Positions 10,531-21,345 of a DNA stretch of 64,000 nucleotides are shown here, piece after piece. The notes beneath the pieces were generated by a model that was not told the DNA's origin, ran no database searches, and saw nothing but the letters and a program-made list of their open reading frames with translations. The stretch is from contig JAVHKY010000023.1 in NCBI GenBank assembly GCA_035079385.1, positions 5,720,001 through 5,784,000 of the forward strand, read 5' to 3'. Made by a program: the position numbers and the translations under genes. Within the stretch, counting starts at the first letter, position 1, and each line of letters opens with the position of its first letter. Origin of the DNA: Aspidiotus rigidus (lineage: Eukaryota; Arthropoda; Insecta; Hemiptera; Diaspididae).

Positions 10531-13500
10531 AAATTTTCTACCAAAAACCCCTTTGTTCCTATAGACAATATTTTTATTGGCTAGACTAAATCCTCACTCA
10601 CCGAGTTTAATTTTCCAGCTAAAAATGTCAAGACTTTGATGAGACCTACACTCCTTCATTTACAAATAAATATTAGCCTGGATAAGAAGGGAAAAACGGA
10701 AAGGAAGATTCATTGCGAGATGCCAGATGTTGAGGTAGACCTATGACGCAATACTTTGGTTTTCCTTGCGACGAAAAATAAAGAAAAAAAGAAAAAAATT
10801 AAAACTTGAGAGCATGAATGAATGCATTAAAATAATTTTTCAGTATTCGGATCGGTTTTCCCGCTCTTATAGAAGTACAGCTAGGCCTACTCCTATTTCA
10901 TGAAGATCGTTGCTATGCAGCTCCTTTTTGTATAAACCCACATTCTCCAAGTGTGAATAATTTTGGCACTGTTCTTTGGCTGTTAGTTCAATAGTATTGA
11001 TCTGAAGACTGAAACTAAAGAGATTAGTTTTGCAATTTTGATGATAGGTATTTTTTCGTGGAAATGTAATCCAATTTTCTTTTCTTCTTGTTTTGAAGAG
11101 CAGCGCTCACACAGCGGAGAAAATTGTATCTTTTTCGAGAAACAGTCTTCGATAGTTCACAGCAATTTTTATCTCCTCATTTCCTGATAAACCTGAACTA
11201 ATTTATATTCTCTGAAATTTTGTACAAGCATTTGAAAACATTTAGGAAAAATGAATCGTATATCAATGTGACACGATTTAATTAATTTGGTTTTGTTTTT
11301 TGTTTATAATGTAAAATTTTATAATTTTTGAAAATGAGCCTATTTATGTGCTCGTAAAAATAATAATGAATTATTGTTTCGCAATTTTATGGAAGGCCTA
11401 CTAGCCATAAGAGTTTATTTTCATCGAACACGATAAAATTTAAACTGCGTGAAGTTGTATTTTATAAGTAGGCTATCTGTAGATAATCATACGTGCAGAA
11501 ATATTTTAATACAAAAACAAAGTGCCTATTCACCATATTTACTCTCATGAATTGGGACGACCTTTGAAACAAAAGCTTTTTACTATTCTTACGTATACCG
11601 AGAGAACTTCGACGCGTTCGTTCTGCATCCATGAAAAAAGAGATATAGGCCTACTCATCTTGGGCAAACATTATACTTTCGAGTAGTTTACTCGTATCCA
11701 TTATAAGTACGTATTTATTATCCTGCGATGAAGTTGGCGTACAACGGTAATCAAATTAATGGATAAATTTTGAAATGGCAAAAAACTTACGAATTTTCGT
11801 TCTTTTTAATGAAGCTTGAACTCGTGATCATTCCATAAGGTGGGTATCGCGAGAGAATAGTTTTACAGTAGTTTCGCACATAGGCCAAGGTAACGAATTC
11901 AAGCCTCAACGAAAGAGACAAAAGTTTGTATACCTCCTCTTTTGTTATTTCAAAATTTCCACTTTTGTCTAATTCGAGCTACTTCGAATGTTCGCCCGCA
12001 TAATTTTGCCACTAGATTACAACACTTCTGGGAGTCGTTTGATGTACTTTATAATTCTGATGTTTTCACTATATTATGAAGTATACAAATAAACCTATAG
12101 TGTTTGCGGAAGCGTTTAAAAGAAGAATTTACACAATCATTATAATGTTTCAAAAGTAAGTAAAGTAAAAAGAAGATTATTTTTAGTTATATTTGATCAA
12201 ATTCGTGTTAGAACTAGCTATCATCCAGTAATTTGAATATTACCGCTATAATCTTTGTCTAATTGGAGATCTTGACCTTTAAATTAGCGGTATATCGAGA
12301 ATCTATAAATTAGAATTCATTTCAATGTCAAGTTAATTACAAAGTGTTGATTATTGAGGTACCTACAGGAATACCCAACTCAAGATTATGACTCGAGTAA
12401 TAATAAAAATTTCAAAATAAGGTAAGTCTATAAAATGTAATTTTGTATGCTTCAATATATTATATTTGTAGCAAACTTTATTTCAATCACATTTCTTCAG
12501 TACCTATTTTCGTCGTGTATTTTTTAGTTTGAACTCGAAAAATAAATTAGGTGCATTGCAGTGTTTGTCGCATTTTTAAGAAATCCACTCGCTCATTTTG
12601 CATTTTGCACTTCGTACCGTTATGTCCCACATTCCTCAAATCCTTTCCCCTATTATTTTCCGCAAAACTCGGCGTAGAACCAAATAAAAACTGGTTTCAT
12701 AATGATTAATATTGTCTCAGTCAAAGTTAGCGAATGTTTGTTATTTTTCTTCGCGGATCGCTTGATGTGGAAATTCGCTTCGAATAGGAACAGATTCTGT
12801 AATGCGGTATACGTATTTTTCTCGTTCATCGCGATAAGGTGCGCGAAGAAAGATATCGAGAATTTCGCATTGAATTTATTCAAAATTACCATCTGAAAAT
12901 ATAATCTTCTTCTCCTTCATATTTTGTGTCATATTTGCATTATAAACGTCCCCTTCTACTTTACTAATAATCATCTTGTATTACATTTCAGCGAAAAATT
13001 TAGTACAGAATTCTAAATTATGAAACCGTGCGTCAGTCTTGAACACTTATAAGAGAATTTTTTCTGGCAATAAATATATCAATTTATTGTAAATTATTAC
13101 GTTAAGCTGGAACTAGACACCGCATTTGTATGAATAAATTTTTCAGTTTTTCTATTTATATTTTCAGTCATGATTTTAGGTAAGTCTCCCCCCCCCCCAC
13201 CTCACAATTCGTATTTTCATTAGGTACTTTCGTATAGTAATTATGTTGGATTTTGTCCATTTTTTTTTAGAACTAATCTCATTATCGTCCGAGATTCACG
13301 AAGGGAGAGTATTGACTTCAAAGCAATGGCTTCTCCGCCCGTGGTGAATTTTTAAATAGAAACGAACAACATTGTTTGTATCGCGCTTGTTCATCGTCGA
13401 GCCTCACTATATTTCAGCTAAATCGGTTTTTGACCTTGAATATTGTCCTCAATGTTATTTGTATTTATCGTAGTTGGACCATTAGTTCACAGAAAAATTA

Positions 13501-14084
13501 GATCAAATGATGGTTTTTGCAAAAAATAGATCAAGCAAGAATGAAATTCGCCATAATGTTCAGTTATACTGTATCCTAATGACTCGCCTTCCAAAAGCGT
13601 CCACCCCCACCTGATGTAAGCTTCGCTCACTGTAATGGAAAAACTACCCTCCTCGCTTGATAAATATTCATTTTCAAGCAAAAATACCTCTCATAAAAAT
13701 GAAATATGTATCATGTAATTTCCTTTTAAGATTATTCTTCATTTTCTCCCCAACGTTGATGTATCCTGATCTATCCCAGGTACTATCAACGCTAAGGAAA
13801 AAATTAAAATGAATACTACAATGTTTGTAAGAAATTGTATGATCTTTTATTTTTATAACAGGTATTTTGTTCAAAAATCTACCTATATTTACCGAGACAA
13901 TAGCAAAAAATTACTGAGGTTAGTTATTCCCTCGTGGTAGGCCGCGTCTACGTCAGGAGATGGTGGGAAGACTACGAACTGACAATGACGCCGAGTTTTA
14001 TCTTTGCCTGATCTATTTTCAGCAAAAATGGCCGAAATATTCCGCCCTTGGGTGAAGTTATATCATTTTTCCAAGATTCCTTCA
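10531..14084. other. Non-coding stretch, nothing recognised
   Basis: About 3.5 kb of AT-rich DNA. Frames at 12653-12896 (both strands) are short and motif-free. A C10-type run lies at about 13189-13199. No hairpin or inverted repeat comparable to the other elements was seen. Confidence 0.4.
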
Positions 14085-14138
14085 TAGTGTAGGCGAATTA
14101 AGACACAAATATGAGAAATGAAAACATTTTGGGCCATT
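14085..14138. mobile_element. Long-TIR family, terminal fragment
   Basis: Begins TAGTGTAGGCGAATTAAGAC and matches the first ~50 bases of the left arms at 5733 and 19887, then passes into a TTTA repeat. The rest of the arm is absent. Confidence 0.75.
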
Positions 14139-14184
14139 TATTTATTTATTTATTTATTTATTGAATTTCTTTCTTTCTTTATAT
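14139..14184. repeat. (TTTA)n and (TTTC)n microsatellite
   Basis: Seven or so TTTA units are followed by a few TTTC units. The gypsy element begins right after, at ATAT. Confidence 0.9.
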
Positions 14185-14615
14185 TGTGACGTTCTACCAG
14201 TCACTGAATATCTCTTGACGCCAATAATAAAGAACAATTACAAAAACCAAGCTTTACACATATTACTGGTACTGCAAGTACAATACTTCTAAACACCGTT
14301 AAACTGTAACACAATCGCGTTAAAGAACGAGAACACGTCAACTATTGCTTTAAGATTACAACTGAATCGCTCTATCGGGTTGCTGCCGGCTATTTATAGT
14401 CTCACCCTTAATCCCGGAATTCTCGAGATTTCTTCTAGAACGGCAAACAGGTTATGCAAGAGTCCTTACAATCAATCGAGCTCGTTCTAGGTTGTTCAAG
14501 CGTATTCGGCGAAGTAGTTAAGCGATAAGTACGCTTCTTTGCGGCGTCTGCTATTATTTAAAGTTTAGCGGCATGTGCAAGCTTGGTGCTTGCGCCTTCA
14601 TAGCAGAACGCCACA
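14185..14615 (-). repeat. 3' LTR of the gypsy element
   Basis: 431 bp with TGTGACG...GCCACA ends on the plus strand. It is nearly identical to the other LTR but has a short insertion (ACACAT type) at about 14255, which destroys the minus-strand AATAAA present in the 5' LTR. Confidence 0.93.
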
Positions 14616-14630
14616 CTTTCCCCTCCTCAG
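14616..14630 (-). other. Polypurine tract of the gypsy element
   Basis: On the minus strand this reads CTGAGGAGGGGAAAG and directly abuts the 3' LTR. That is the position where plus-strand DNA priming occurs in LTR elements. Confidence 0.85.
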
Positions 14631-14639
14631 TTTTGAACG

Positions 14640-15790
14640 TCCCGTTCAAACGCCGGACTCCATACAGCTAGTCTATTTCGGTGGACCACTTTGAACTTTC
14701 TGTCCTGTTGGATGCGATAGATGACATCGTTGATTCTCTTCACGACTGTTCAAGGTCCTTCCCAATTGCACTGTAATTTTGGGTTCTTCCCTTTCTTTCT
14801 CTGTGGGTTGTAGAACCACACCCTATCCTGAGGTTCAAACTTGGTTTCATCTGCACAGATGTCATAGCGTACCTTCATCCGGTCGCTAGCAACTTCTAAA
14901 TTTTCTCTGACCAGCTCATGTACCTGCTTAAGTCGGTTCTTCAGTTCTTGCGTAAATGGCTTGACTTCTTGAGGTGGCTGTGGAGGGGTGCCCAGCTCTA
15001 AATCACACGGTAATCGAAGTTCTCTTCCAAAAATGATTTTTGCAGGTGTTTCCTTGGTGCTCTCATGGATTGACGACCGATAGGCTAGCAGGAACAATGG
15101 AAGTAGCTTGTCCCAATTCCGCTGGTCACTATCAATTACTTTGCATAGGAATTGGTCTATTGTTTTGTTGAACCTCTCGACCATACCATCAGATTGTGGG
15201 TGGAGTGGTGTTGTACGAGTTTTCCTCAATCCCATCAGCTTAGCCACGTCTCCAAATACCTGGGATTCAAAGTTTCTTCCCTGGTCTGAGTGTAAATCCA
15301 GAGGTACTCCAAACCTTGAAATCCAGTTTTCCAGCAGCGCTGTTGCAACAGTGACGGCTTCACAATTTGGCAGTGGGTAAGCATCCATCCATTTGCTGAA
15401 ATAATCTCCTACCACTAGAATATAACGATTACCTTGGTCAGTTTCTGGAAATGGTCCTGAGATATCTGCCGCAATCCGTTCAAAAGGGTATCCCACATTG
15501 TAGATTTGCATCTTAGCTCGGCCCCTAGTATTGGGCTCCTTACTGGCATTACATGCTCTGCAACATTGAATCCAATCCTCTACATCACTTCTACAGGCTG
15601 GCCAGTAAAACCGTTCCCGAATCTTAGTCAATGTTTTTGTTATTCCAAGGTGACTACCAGATGCGTCATCATGAATACTCTTCAAGACATCTAGTATAAG
15701 TGCTTTAGGTATCAGTAGTTGGCCCCGGTGTGATCTACCATCTGTTGTTTCCCAGACCCGGTAAATAATTCCATTTTCTACTTGAAGCAA
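14640..15790 (-). pseudogene. Gypsy integrase, interrupted near its C-terminus
   Basis: The integrase joins element DNA to the chromosome. Visible in order: an H2C2 zinc-binding segment (HDDASGSH, then CCRAC); the catalytic core with D in AADISGP, D in HSDQG and E in MVERFN (the D,D-35-E triad is complete); and then a GPY/F-type tail. The long frame runs to a TGA at 14750-14752, which falls inside the GPY/F motif right after CNWEGP. The same frame continues beyond it to about 14640 with VVHRNRLA-like tail sequence. At the other end a TAG at 15794-15796 separates it from the protease/linker frame. Confidence 0.9.
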
Positions 15791-15793
15791 GTC

Positions 15794-16270
15794 CTATTGT
15801 GACCATAAGATCTTTAAATTTACCGACTGTGAGCTGATATCCTGCCAGACTGGTCGTTCACCTTTCTCCTTCCAGGCTAAGATGACTGAAATATCTTTAT
15901 CCTGTTGTTGAGCATTTCTCATATCCACGTTGGAACCTAGTTTTATGGATTTAACTGAGACTTCTTTCTTCACGTCATTGACTACAGTGCTTAGTTCTTC
16001 TTCAACTTTAGTCTGGAGGAGACAATCCTTGGCTTCCAACTCATAAAGCGGCATATCTCCACAGGGACTTTTTAAAAGGTCATGCTTCAGATCAATAATC
16101 AACCCATACTTTCGCATTAAATCCAGGCCCAGAATACAGTCATCTTTGATATCAGCAAGGATGAATTTTCCAGTTATTACCATTGAGGAAATCTTGATAC
16201 ATAGCTGGACAGTGCCCTTGGTCCAAGCTTGTTCACCCATAGCAGTCCTGAGGCGGTCTTTTCTCTCCAA
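15794..16270 (-). pseudogene. Gypsy protease C-terminal half fused to pre-integrase linker; RT/RNase H missing
   Basis: The first part holds the protease flap and the ILGLDLM motif that closes retroviral-type aspartic proteases, followed by DLKHDLL. The second part (AQQQDKDISVILAWKEKGE) is the linker that normally follows RNase H and precedes integrase. No YxDD or RNase H motif lies between them. The expected ~500 residues of polymerase are therefore deleted within about 15880-16060. The N-terminal half of the protease is in another frame (see 16177-17433), one base out of register. Confidence 0.85.
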
Positions 16271-17433
16271 TTAATGGATAAGCCTGGGATGTCCTTGACC
16301 AATTGTGTCTTGATAACTGAACCAGTAGCAGCACAGTCCACGCACATGTCTATATTGCGTCCAATACTATCATTCCATCCCGATACATAAACGTTCTCAC
16401 TTGAAGTACGCATTTTGGAAATTCTTATTTCTTGGGCCCTCCTGCTTGGCCCTAGAGTTTGTTGGCCCCTGGCAACTCCGTTGGAGTTTTCCGCCTTGCA
16501 GTGATCTCCACTTAGGGCAACTGAGCTTGATGTGACCCTCTTCATCACAGTGGTAGCATCGACGTTTGTCTCCAGTTGGTCTGACCTTTGTGTGGAACCT
16601 CGTCTACGAGACGCCTTTCTTGCAGCTTCTACTTCCAGGGCGAAGGATAATGCTTCTTTCAAGGTTTTGCAACGCGCAATGCGAACTTGACTCTGAACCT
16701 CCCAGTCAAATATTCCATCAATGAATGCCTCAAGTGCAGTTTGTTCAATGGCTGACATAGTAGCTTCTGGGTAAGCTTGTTGAGTTAATTTGAGAATTTC
16801 ACTTGAAAATGCCTGAAGACATTCTCCACGGTTCTGTCGACGGTATTTCAGTTCTCTTCTTCTGATGGGGGCCAAGTGAGCTTGACCAAAGCGTCGTTCA
16901 AGGGCCTCAACCAACTTTTGGTAATTTTTCTTGTCATCCTCGGCAATGTTGGACAACAGCTGTAGTGCAGCTCCTCTCAAGCTGACAATCAAATTACCAG
17001 CCTTGGCTTTGTCATCCCATCCATTGAATTGAGCTGCAATTTCAAACTGCGATTTATACAGTTCCCAACAGATCTCTCCATCAAATGTCGGTATTTTGCC
17101 TTTGGTCTTTGACAATGGTTTTGTAACTGATATGTTTCCTTCGTTAGATCCAGAACTGAAGAAGGCAATGCCTGGCGGATCCACAACCATGCTTACTGTT
17201 GGATTTCCTTCCAGTCTCTGAAGTCGTTCTTCTATATTTTTCCATCGTTGCCCAAATTCCTCGACCTGATATTGGATTGGTTCAATTTGGCGTTTAACCT
17301 CAACATTGACAGTCTCCCTTAGCCCATCAAAGATTTCATTCTTGTTCTGTTCGAGTTTCTGGTCCATCATAGTAAACCCAGCCTTCAGATCTTTAGCCAT
17401 TGTATCTGTCAACATTTGCAGCATTGCACTCAA
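16177..17433 (-). pseudogene. Gypsy gag (capsid-like) and protease active-site region, frameshifted
   Basis: The open frame of 418 codons covers a coiled-coil stretch (QIEPIQYQVEEF), then the capsid-like GKIPTFDGE...W..YK.QF block and its helices. Near 16570 the frame leaves gag: the CCHC knuckle (CYHCDEEGHIKLSC, about 16517-16558) is readable only one base out of register. Further down the same open frame regains VDCAATGSVI, the protease active-site strand. Here the usual D-T/S-G is D-C-A, so the catalytic loop also looks altered. Near 16262 the frame shifts again. Gag packages the RNA; the protease would cut the polyprotein. Confidence 0.85.
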
Positions 17434-17470
17434 ATCTATAGCTGGAGGCTGTTTTGTTGGCGTACCGGTC

Positions 17471-17656
17471 TCAAGGGTTTCCAGTAGCCTCGTCTACTTC
17501 AAATTCAAAATTGGCCACGTCCAAACCCGAGTCTATGAATGCTTTTTCCAGACGATCGGCTAATTCATTTTTGGTTCCGCTAACAGAGAGATTACGATTC
17601 CGGAGTTCCTCGCGGAGTTGATCCCGAGTAAGTTCATGAAACTTCTTCTTCACCAT
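17471..17656 (-). pseudogene. Start of gypsy gag with a SAP-like segment
   Basis: The element's first frame begins with ATG at 17656 and encodes 61 residues. Residues 8-40 (LTRDQLREELRNRNL, then SGTKNELADRLEKA) fit the SAP helix-extension-helix motif used for DNA or chromatin binding. An acidic linker follows. The frame ends at 17471-17473, about 40 bases before the main gag frame (17433). The intervening bases read on in a shifted frame, so the two parts were probably one protein. The SAP assignment is by eye. Confidence 0.7.
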
Positions 17657-17700
17657 CTTGAATCACCACAGGCTTCAAACGCACAGAGTAGGCTTACGCA

Positions 17701-17718
17701 ATCCCACTTCTGACACCA
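17701..17718 (-). other. Primer-binding site matching tRNA-Leu
   Basis: The plus-strand sequence ATCCCACTTCTGACACCA equals the 3' end of common eukaryotic tRNA-Leu plus CCA (recalled from general knowledge of tRNA-Leu acceptor/T-arm sequence). It lies two bases inside the 5' LTR, the standard place for first-strand priming. Confidence 0.75.
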
Positions 17719-17720
17719 GT

Positions 17721-18146
17721 TGTGACGTTCTACTAGTCACTGAATATCTCTTGACGCCAATAAGAAAGAACAATTACAAAAACCGAGCTTTATTACTGGT
17801 ACCGCAAGTACAACACTTCTAAACACCGTTAAACTGTAACACAATCGCGTTAAAGAACGAGAACACGTTAACTATCGCTTTTAAGATTACAACTGAATCG
17901 CTCTATCGGGTTGCTTCCGGCTATTTATAGTCTCACCCTTAATTCCGGAATTCTCGAGATTTCTTCTAGAACGGCAAACGGGTTATGCAAGAGTCCTTAC
18001 AATCAATCGAGCACGTTCTAGGTTGTTCAAGCGTATTCGGCGAAGTAGTTAAGCGATAAGTACGCTTCCTTGCGGCGTCTGCTATTATTAAAAGTTTAGC
18101 GGCATGTGCAAGCTTGGTGCTTGCGCCTTCATAGCAGAACGCCACA
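17721..18146 (-). repeat. 5' LTR of the gypsy element
   Basis: 426 bp. On the minus strand it has a TATA box (TATAAATA, 17922-17929) and, about 30 bases downstream, an initiator TCAGTT (17891-17896), then AATAAA (17794-17789). These define a plausible promoter and polyadenylation signal. Confidence 0.93.
17891..17929 (-). promoter_or_regulatory. LTR promoter: TATA box plus initiator
   Basis: TATAAATA and TCAGTT occur with the spacing of about 30 bp expected for RNA polymerase II core promoters. The same pair is present in the 3' LTR (about 14391-14398 and 14360-14365). Confidence 0.7.
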
Positions 18147-18174
18147 ATATGATGGGAAGGACTTGACTCTCTAT

Positions 18175-18560
18175 GTCATGAATATTAAGGAAGGGACTTG
18201 AAAAATTTGGAACTCTTAGCTTTGTACGATAGAAGGAGATTTCATGTTTTCTCAATTCAGTTCCATACTACCCTAGAGGTCGAATTTATAGCGCGCTTTT
18301 TTTTATAGTGGTTTCCCCAACATACCTATAAACCTCTTACTAAAACAAATTCAACCCATAGAACAAGTTCCTTGCGTTCCTCGTTTAACATCGTCAAGGA
18401 AACCTCAATTTTTGAGTCAGATATGGGGTTTTCTCAACAACTTTTCAACTTCGCGACAATAGGACGGGGGAGACCAATTAGAAGGTTTCGAGTTGAGGGC
18501 AAGTCCGTGTTGAAGAGTCCACTTCTTTATCTCCTTGTCTCGCAATTCAATATGGGTTGA
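18175..18560. repeat. Old fold-back family copy, central segment
   Basis: It contains the family's centre (GTTCCTTGCGTTCCTCGTTT near 18368, followed by AGGAAACC) and degenerate relatives of the 45-bp unit on both sides (GGGACTTGAAAAATTTGG at about 18194). Confidence 0.55.
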
Positions 18561-19886
18561 GACTGCTGATATGATGGATTTGAAATTCCGTTCTGGAGGA
18601 ACGGATATTCTGAACAACGGCCCCGATTTAGGTACTTACGGTAATAAGTGTTCTACTATTCAAACAGAGGGTCAAGTCCATACGTCTCAAGTCATACTGT
18701 CTTGCAAAAATAAAAACTTTGTAGAAGATAGGAAGAAAATTATGCAATCTTCCGCGGGAGAGGAAACGATAAGTATCTGCCGAAAGTTGTATCCTCCAAA
18801 CTGGGTGCATCTTTTTTGCGAAGTCAAAAAACAACAAACACTTTTTTTTCAAAATTTGAAGAGTAGACTGTGTGCTAAGAGTATAATGAGGGTCTTACGT
18901 CTTGTTTTCCTCTACCTGTAGGCACTGTAACGGAACAACGCGAATACAATATGGTTGAATCTTTTAACGTTCATGTCATCAAGTTACAGCGCCCGGGAGA
19001 AAACTGGGCGTAAGCCCCTTATTATGCTCGTGGGCACAACTCCGTTTTTTGACGCCGCAAAATTGATGGATACACCTCTCGTGATGAGCACAGCGACCAT
19101 TCTCATTCCGTTACAACCTATCTAGTGAGCTATTTCTGTTTAGATATCTCAACTAAAATTCCGAGCTTCACACAGCTTTCATAAGGATTTTCCGAGTCTA
19201 TTATTATCTGATGATAAGCAGTCAGAAATCCACAGAAGTTGTACAGAATCATTCTAGTCTCCCTCTGAAAATAAAAATACATCATTATTACGATGACCTT
19301 GGGCGAGGATTATTTCTATTTAAACATAAGATACATAATTATTTGTTATCCTTAGGACCAACAACGTCTCATCATCGCTTCAGATTGCTGAGATCAATTT
19401 GGAAAACAATACTCGACATATTATTGTATTGTACGTGTCATCGTGTCTGCTCATAATCGTAGGTATTCATACCAATTTATACAATGTAAAACCGGTATAC
19501 CATTGGTTTGAATGTTCAAGGAAAACTAATGACTTTGATATACGAGTACGTAAGTCATGGAAAAAATGAATATTTCCTCAATGTTACTCAAGGGCATAGA
19601 AAACGTATTTTTTGACTAGCTAGAAGTTTACCTGTCCAATGATTCATAATATTAGGTACTGTATATTATGTATGAGATAAAGGGCTTAAGGTTATTTAAG
19701 TTGGTTGAAACGTCAGTGGCTGATCAAGATTCAGAGAAGGAAGTGTATGATGGCTTCCTTTCTTTAATGGATTTTACCGCAAAAATTTCCGATAATTCAA
19801 CAATAAAACGGAGCCCCTCCTTCCTATGCTAGGCTACTGATTTGCAAGAAAAGACGTTTTGGAAGTAATTTAAAACAACCGAGTGA
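18561..19886. other. Intergenic stretch with one unassigned frame (18571-18921)
   Basis: A plus-strand frame from an ATG at about 18571 to a TAG near 18921 encodes about 116 residues with no motif I recognise. Its start overlaps old repeat sequence, so it may be chance or a transposon remnant. The remaining ~950 bp shows nothing. Confidence 0.3.
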
Positions 19887-20200
19887 TAGTGTAGGCGAAT
19901 AAGGAAAAATGAAAACATTTTGGGCCATAAAATAGTAGAGAATGATGTCTAGAACGACCCTCTAAAAATCCCGCTGAATCCTCCTGGAGCATTTTTTTAA
20001 ATGGAGGAAAAATCAGTTTTTTGCAAATATCTCGCGAAATATATGGGTTATGTGAAAAATACCTCACTTCAAAATTGTTCCTCATCAAATTTCCTATAAG
20101 ATAGTGTATTTTATCTTAAGCCTAGTTCTCCCCCTAGGCCGACAAAGTTGATGAAAGTAACCCTATTTTTCAAAACCTGTGTAAATACCATTCTACAAAG
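19887..20200. mobile_element. Long-TIR family, single left arm
   Basis: Starts TAGTGTAGGCGAAT and follows the 5733 arm through the CCTATAAGATAG stretch to about CTGTGTAAATACC. A short internal deletion is visible near 20010. No matching right arm is nearby, so this is a solo arm or truncated copy. Confidence 0.8.
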
Positions 20201-20716
20201 GAAGTTTTTCTCATTGCCAAGCCAAGTTTGGATTTGATGGTAAAATCTATCCTACATAAGTGGTACATGGCCGAGATTTCTGTGGGTGGTAAAGCCTCAA
20301 GGTTGACTTTATTACAGGTTTTCTTGGCGCAATCTTGGAACCGCAGCTCAATGAATAAAAATTCTTCTCACTCGACTCCTCGCCCACCTTCTTATCTGTA
20401 CTGTATGAATGTAAATTATGCCATGAAAGTTTTCGCAAAATTCAAACGTACATTAGAGAAGAATGTATTATTTTCTCGAACTCATTTTGTTTTTCGTCTC
20501 TTTGTTTCGATTTTTCTTCGTTTATTATTTTTTTTTGACAGAATTTTGCCCCCCTCAAAATTTTGCGCTCTTCACTATAGCCTTGTCAGCCTATGCCTTG
20601 ATACGGCCCTGCTAGGCTGTGAATGGAGGCGAACAAGCGGAACCAAAGAGTTGGTGAGCCATTCAAGCTGATGTACAATGCAAGGTACTAAACATGAACT
20701 ACTTTAAATCAAATAA
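20201..20716. other. Non-coding stretch, nothing recognised
   Basis: A 147-codon plus frame (20228-20671) begins beside the transposon arm and contains low-complexity phenylalanine runs. I see no motif and do not call it a gene. Confidence 0.35.
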
Positions 20717-20987
20717 ATGTGATGCGCTCTGCGAAAAGGGACACAAAGTCTGCATGATAAAAGCTCCCCGCGTGTAAAACTGCATTTCATGTGAGGTTCA
20801 TTTTCTGCGACGAAAGTTGTTTATAATGTTTGATTGAAAAATCATAGAAGTCAATGATGACATTCACAAGCGTACTCCTCTCATTCTCTGGTGTAAGACG
20901 GGCCTAATTCGGCGGCCAATTGTACACGAGGAGCTTTCACCATGTCGACTTGTGGTACCTTTTTGCAGAGCGCATCACATATACTAC
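20717..20987. repeat. Inverted duplication of a ~70-bp segment
   Basis: GTGATGCGCTCTGCGAAAAG (from 20718) recurs in inverted orientation, ending with GCAGAGCGCATCAC at about 20984. The arms are about 75% alike over 70 bases and both can be read as a peptide starting CDALC and containing KAPRV. The minus-strand arm belongs to a 63-codon frame (20881-21072). It is probably a remnant of a TIR element; I recognise no protein. Confidence 0.5.
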
Positions 20988-21069
20988 TTTTTGTACGACC
21001 AGTATTCCATGGAGTGAACAACAATGAGCCCGTCAAGTTAGAGATTCTCGATGTTCGAGGTTCGCTATG

Positions 21070-21345
21070 CACTTTTTTTTTTTTCTCCCCCCATAATTCT
21101 TTAAAACGTTTTCTTTTAATTTTTGCTATTATTACTATCTAAAAAAAAAAAACTTCCAATTTTTTTTCTTTCTTTATTTCTTTATATCTTGATATCTTTT
21201 TTTTTTTTTTTTTCCTATTACTATTATTATTTTTTCTCTTTTTTTTTTTTTTTTCAGTTGTTACTGTTATTTTTTGTACTTACATTCTGTTCTTATGTTT
21301 TGTTATATTATTTTCTGGTTGGAATGAATGAAAAAAAAAAAAAAG
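21070..21345. repeat. T-rich low-complexity tract
   Basis: Alternating T-runs, TTA and A-runs over about 270 bp. Confidence 0.9.

Larger units (their letters stand above)
14181..18150 (-). mobile_element. Ty3/gypsy LTR retrotransposon with RT and RNase H deleted
   Basis: A minus-strand element with two LTRs (14185-14615 and 17721-18146), TG...CA ends and a 4-bp ATAT duplication (14181-14184 and 18147-18150). Reading from right to left there are a 5' LTR, a primer-binding site, gag with an N-terminal SAP-like segment, a CCHC knuckle, protease, integrase, a purine tract and a 3' LTR. The internal part is only about 3.1 kb: the frame goes from the protease end straight to the pre-integrase linker, so reverse transcriptase and RNase H are missing. 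Several frameshifts and stops add to the damage. It could only have moved with enzymes from another element. Confidence 0.93.

Noticed and set aside
18535..18921. 128-codon plus frame as a gene
   Set aside because: It starts at TTG within an old repeat, with no motif and no splice or poly(A) support; noted only as an unassigned frame.
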